A DNA stretch of 64,000 nt from Prevotellaceae bacterium UBA1746 (lineage in GTDB: Bacteria; Bacteroidota; Bacteroidia; Bacteroidales; Bacteroidaceae), in assembly GCA_002314875.1 (NCBI GenBank), contig DCHS01000008.1, forward strand, positions 18,823-82,822, written 5' to 3'. The first letter of the stretch is position 1. The number at the start of each line of letters is the position of its first letter. This document shows, piece by piece, positions 61,135 through 64,000 of the stretch. A program made the position numbers and the translations under genes. Below the pieces are notes generated by a model. It saw only the letters and a program-made list of their open reading frames with translations, had not been told where the DNA came from and did not search any database.

Positions 61135-62244
61135 TTACAAACGCTCGTAACCGAAATCTTCGATGGTCTTGCTCCAATGTTCGTTCACAAGATCAACGAT
61201 TTCCAGAGGATAGTTGTACTTGTTCTTCTTATAGCCACGCTTTGAACCAACATACTGCTCGATGGCAGGACGAGCCGCTTCGAAACCAGGAAGATTGAGT
61301 TCACGGTAGATCTTCTCCGTCATTCCCATAGCATCGGCCTCGAAATCCTCAAACTTTACCTCGATGAGATTGCCCTCGGGGATGAGGTGCTTCTCTTCCT
61401 GATAGGTATCGTAGAGCATGGAATAAACATCGAGAATGTTCTGCGTCATCTCCTCGTCAGAGATATGATGAAGTTCGAGAGGAGCAATGGTATTGGTATA
61501 GAAAGAACGCGTGCTGTTGAAGACGGTATAGGGATTGCGGACAAGATAGATAAACTTCGCGTTGGGGTACATCTCCAGCAATTCCTTGATACGACCGGTA
61601 TGAGGGGGATTCTTGGAGAGGAACTGGGTACCACCGGTATTCCAAAGAGAGATACGAACGAGTTTCTGGAAGTTCTCACTGAAATTTGCCTTTTCTTCCT
61701 CGGTAGCATCCTTGAAGGTAAGGAAGCGACGAGCATATTCCTGCATGCGCTTGGGATAAATCCAGAAATTGTAATAGGTGTAAGGACACATATTCTGCAA
61801 TCCGAACTCCTCTTCCTGGGGAAGATCGGGAGCAAGTTCCATATTATCCGTCGGACGCTTGCTCGGCATCAGCCAACCCATGGTAGGTTTAAAAAGGCTC
61901 TGGCCAAACATCATGAAGTTAGGGAATACGGTCTGATAGGTGGTGCAGTAACCGAAATGCTTGTCGCAAGAAAGGACATTGTGAACGAAGGTCGTTCCGC
62001 TACGCCAGTGGCCGAGGATAAACACAGGATCGTGTTCCAAAGGTTTATTCGCCAACTGTTTACGGTAGCGATAGTTCTGGATAGGGGTACAAACAGAAAG
62101 GATACGGCAGATGCTCTTTGTCAGTGCATATTTCAGTTTCTTGTCAGAAGAAACCTCCTGATCCTTCGTGATTGTCTTAAAAGTATGCCAGTCAGCACCC
62201 ACAAGGGTATTCACCGGAAGTTTAGAAAATTCTATTAAGCCCAT
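61135..62244 (-). CDS. Sulfotransferase family protein
   Basis: 369 aa. The PAPS-binding loop GHWRSGTTFVHN (about 75-86) matches the 5'-phosphosulfate motif, and FIYLVRNPYTVFNSTRSFY (about 235-253) the 3'-phosphate motif. Homologues in gut Bacteroides sulfonate steroids; other members sulfate carbohydrates. It needs PAPS and acts in the cytosol. Its own substrate cannot be told. It follows radA after 32 bp on the minus strand. Confidence 0.88.
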   Translation of the reverse strand: MGLIEFSKLPVNTLVGADWHTFKTITKDQEVSSDKKLKYALTKSICRILSVCTPIQNYRYRKQLANKPLEHDPVFILGHWRSGTTFVHNVLSCDKHFGYCTTYQTVFPNFMMFGQSLFKPTMGWLMPSKRPTDNMELAPDLPQEEEFGLQNMCPYTYYNFWIYPKRMQEYARRFLTFKDATEEEKANFSENFQKLVRISLWNTGGTQFLSKNPPHTGRIKELLEMYPNAKFIYLVRNPYTVFNSTRSFYTNTIAPLELHHISDEEMTQNILDVYSMLYDTYQEEKHLIPEGNLIEVKFEDFEADAMGMTEKIYRELNLPGFEAARPAIEQYVGSKRGYKKNKYNYPLEIVDLVNEHWSKTIEDFGYERL

Positions 62245-62276
62245 TTATTTTTATAGTTGGTTTTTAATAAGGAATC

Positions 62277-63692
62277 CTATCCGAAAAGCTCACGGAGGGC
62301 CTGCTCTACACGAGATACAGGGATGAGTTGAATGCCAGGATAGGCTTTGGCGTCTAGGCCATGGTAATTCTGCTCGGGGAGGACGAAACGCTGAAAACCG
62401 AGTTTCTGAGCCTCAGCGATACGCTGGGTAATACGCGTTACTGGACGAATTTCTCCCGACAGACCGCATTCTCCCGCCATCGCAGTCCCACTCTCTATCG
62501 GAGTATCGACATTGGAGGAGAGGACGGCGGCGATGATGCTCAAGTCCATGGCAGGGTCTGCAACTTTAATGCCACCCGCGATATTGAGGAAAACATCCTT
62601 TGCGCCGAGTTTGAATCCTACACGCTTTTCGAGGACGGCGAGGAGCATATTCAGTCTGCGGATATCGAATCCCGTTGCCGAGCGCTGGGGCGTTCCGTAG
62701 GCTGCCGTTGATACAAGAGCCTGGGTTTCGATGAGGAAAGGACGAACGCCTTCGATGGCAGCGGAAATCGCTACGCCACTCAATTCGCTGGTATGTTGTG
62801 AGAGCAACAACTCCGAAGGATTCGCCACAGGACGAAGACCGGAAGAGAGCATCTCGTAAATTCCGATTTCAGAAGTTGAACCAAAACGGTTCTTGATACC
62901 GCGGAGAATACGGTACATATAATGACGATCGCCCTCGAACTGGAGAACACAGTCTACGATGTGTTCGAGAACTTTTGGACCGGCAATGCTTCCCTCCTTG
63001 GTGATATGACCGATAAGGAGAACGGGAACATTCTGCTCTTTGGCAAATTTCAGCAGCGCCGTCGTACATTCACGAATCTGGGTAACGCTTCCGGGCGAAG
63101 ACTCTACAAGTTCCGTTGCCATCGTCTGGATAGAGTCCACAATCAGCAGTTCGGGTTCCAGTTCCTTCACCTGTTCGAAGATATGTTCGAGATTACTTTC
63201 GCAGAGAAGGTAGAGGTTATCGGAATCCTTGACGGGCGCCGATGCGTCGTTTTGAGAAACGGCAGAAAGGCGTTCAGCACGGAGTTTTATCTGGCGTTCG
63301 CTCTCTTCGCCGCTCACATAAAGGATACGGCGGTCGGGCATATTCAAGATAGTCTGCAGGAGAAGCGTGGACTTTCCGATGCCAGGTTCACCGCCAAGGA
63401 GAATGAGGGAACCAGGAACGATGCCACCACCGAGGACACGGTTGAGTTCAGCATCATGGGTATCGATGCGTTCTTCTTCCGAAGCATCAATCTCCGAAAG
63501 ACGGCGTGGAGCAACCTTACCACGGGATAATCCCGCAGCAGAAACGACTGCCCCACCCTTTGAGGGAGAGGCAGAAGCTATGGTAATCTCCTTGATGGTA
63601 TTCCACTGATGACAAGCGGGACAGCGACCCAGCCATTTCGCTGACTCGAAGCCGCACTCGGTACAAACGAATGCCGTTTTTGCCTTGGCCAT
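62277..63692 (-). CDS. radA: DNA repair protein RadA
   Basis: 471 aa, normal for RadA (Sms). Zinc-finger CTEC...CPAC (Cys10, 13, 24, 27), Walker A GGEPGIGKST (100-109), the KNRFG motif (KNRFGSTSEIG) and a C-terminal Lon-like domain. It promotes branch migration in homologous recombination. It lies 7 bp after the MerR-type gene, so the two are in one transcription unit. Confidence 0.97.
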   Translation of the reverse strand: MAKAKTAFVCTECGFESAKWLGRCPACHQWNTIKEITIASASPSKGGAVVSAAGLSRGKVAPRRLSEIDASEEERIDTHDAELNRVLGGGIVPGSLILLGGEPGIGKSTLLLQTILNMPDRRILYVSGEESERQIKLRAERLSAVSQNDASAPVKDSDNLYLLCESNLEHIFEQVKELEPELLIVDSIQTMATELVESSPGSVTQIRECTTALLKFAKEQNVPVLLIGHITKEGSIAGPKVLEHIVDCVLQFEGDRHYMYRILRGIKNRFGSTSEIGIYEMLSSGLRPVANPSELLLSQHTSELSGVAISAAIEGVRPFLIETQALVSTAAYGTPQRSATGFDIRRLNMLLAVLEKRVGFKLGAKDVFLNIAGGIKVADPAMDLSIIAAVLSSNVDTPIESGTAMAGECGLSGEIRPVTRITQRIAEAQKLGFQRFVLPEQNYHGLDAKAYPGIQLIPVSRVEQALRELFG

Positions 63693-63699
63693 TATCTTA

Positions 63700-64000
63700 C
63701 TATTCTAAGTCTCCGAGTTCTGCCTTGAGGGTGACAAGTTCTTCGCGGATAGCGCGCAAGCGGTCAACGACCTCAGTCTGCTGGGCCGTACCCTCATGAT
63801 TTTTCTTCAAGAGTTCGCGAGCGGCCTCGATGCGGAGGCCACGGACCTTGACGAGATTATAGATGACACGGATGATCTCAATATCCTCCTTGGTGTACTG
63901 TCGCACGCCACGGCCACCCTTTTTGGGATTAATCTGGGGGAATTCCTTTTCCCAGAATCGGAGGAGGGTTTCGTTAACCTCGAACATTTCGGCAACTTCA
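63700..64000 (-). CDS. MerR-family transcriptional regulator (5' truncated by the window end)
   Basis: Minus strand; the C-terminal 99 residues are visible and the frame runs off the window. It has an HTH segment EVAEMFEVNETLLRFWEKEFPQ and VRQYTKEDIEIIRVIYNLVK, the MerR pattern, then a predicted coiled coil (LRAIREELVTLKAELGDLE). Widespread in Bacteroidota next to radA. Ligand and targets are unknown. Confidence 0.85.
   Translation of the reverse strand, partial: EVAEMFEVNETLLRFWEKEFPQINPKKGGRGVRQYTKEDIEIIRVIYNLVKVRGLRIEAARELLKKNHEGTAQQTEVVDRLRAIREELVTLKAELGDLE

Overview
The window looks like chromosomal DNA of a gut-type Bacteroidales bacterium, most like Prevotellaceae. The evidence is the Bacteroidota promoter architecture (TTTG at -33, TAnnTTTG at -7) in front of at least sixteen transcription units, very weak Shine-Dalgarno sequences, a TamB-TamL pair, an S46 dipeptidyl peptidase, a C10 cysteine peptidase, a DUF349 protein, a DUF2027-Smr protein and many secreted proteins ending in a 'YDLxGRRV...GxFIxNGKK' tail. 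The species cannot be named from the sequence alone. No phage, transposase, CRISPR array or rRNA operon was seen.

Layout. 1-248: end of a Lys/Ala/Pro-rich protein. 0.5-11.3 kb: three very large secreted paralogues with a common C-terminal module, extreme codon bias and individual promoters; the last two also share a near-identical 3' terminator block. 11.6-17.2 kb: tripartite RND efflux operon. 17.3-20.4 kb: small secreted tail protein, free methionine sulfoxide reductase, O-acetylhomoserine sulfhydrylase, and tRNA-Met with a broken tandem partial copy. 20.6-31.6 kb: miaA, an LptF/G permease, a BI-1 protein, an aspartate aminotransferase, a LOG-like protein, a SulP transporter, an ABC ATPase and topoisomerase III. 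31.8-34.3 kb (minus): dipeptidase PepD and an LPG-synthase-TM-like flippase protein. 34.4-45.7 kb: rsmA, cstA, C10 peptidase, DUF1934, tamB and tamL, closely spaced and probably one long transcription unit. 45.8-47.1 kb: tRNA-Thr, then a CorA-type transporter behind an unusual leader. 47.3-55.6 kb: DUF349, Smr, S46 peptidase, RsmF-like methyltransferase, prmA and a GH127-like beta-sandwich protein. 55.7-60.7 kb: membrane-anchored AraC regulator, FAD protein (minus), purA, comF. 60.8-64.0 kb (minus): 8Fe ferredoxin, sulfotransferase, radA and a truncated MerR-type regulator.

Most of the window is housekeeping: translation and tRNA/rRNA modification (miaA, rsmA, rsmF-like, prmA, two tRNAs), envelope biogenesis (LptF/G, TamB/TamL, RND efflux), nucleotide and amino-acid metabolism (purA, aspC, metY, pepD) and DNA maintenance (topB, radA). 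The accessory element is the set of secreted tail-bearing proteins.

Most interesting observations: (1) the corA leader, where a 13-codon ORF ends exactly at one of two identical purine tracts that compete for the same pyrimidine tract, the second tract being the corA ribosome-binding region; (2) an uncharacterised C-terminal module shared by three giant secreted proteins; (3) a perfect 72-bp direct repeat made of tRNA-Met 3' half plus terminator; (4) a structured, switch-like intergenic RNA candidate near 8128-8205; (5) an orphan GH127-like beta-sandwich with no catalytic domain; (6) an AraC regulator fused to a multi-pass membrane domain.
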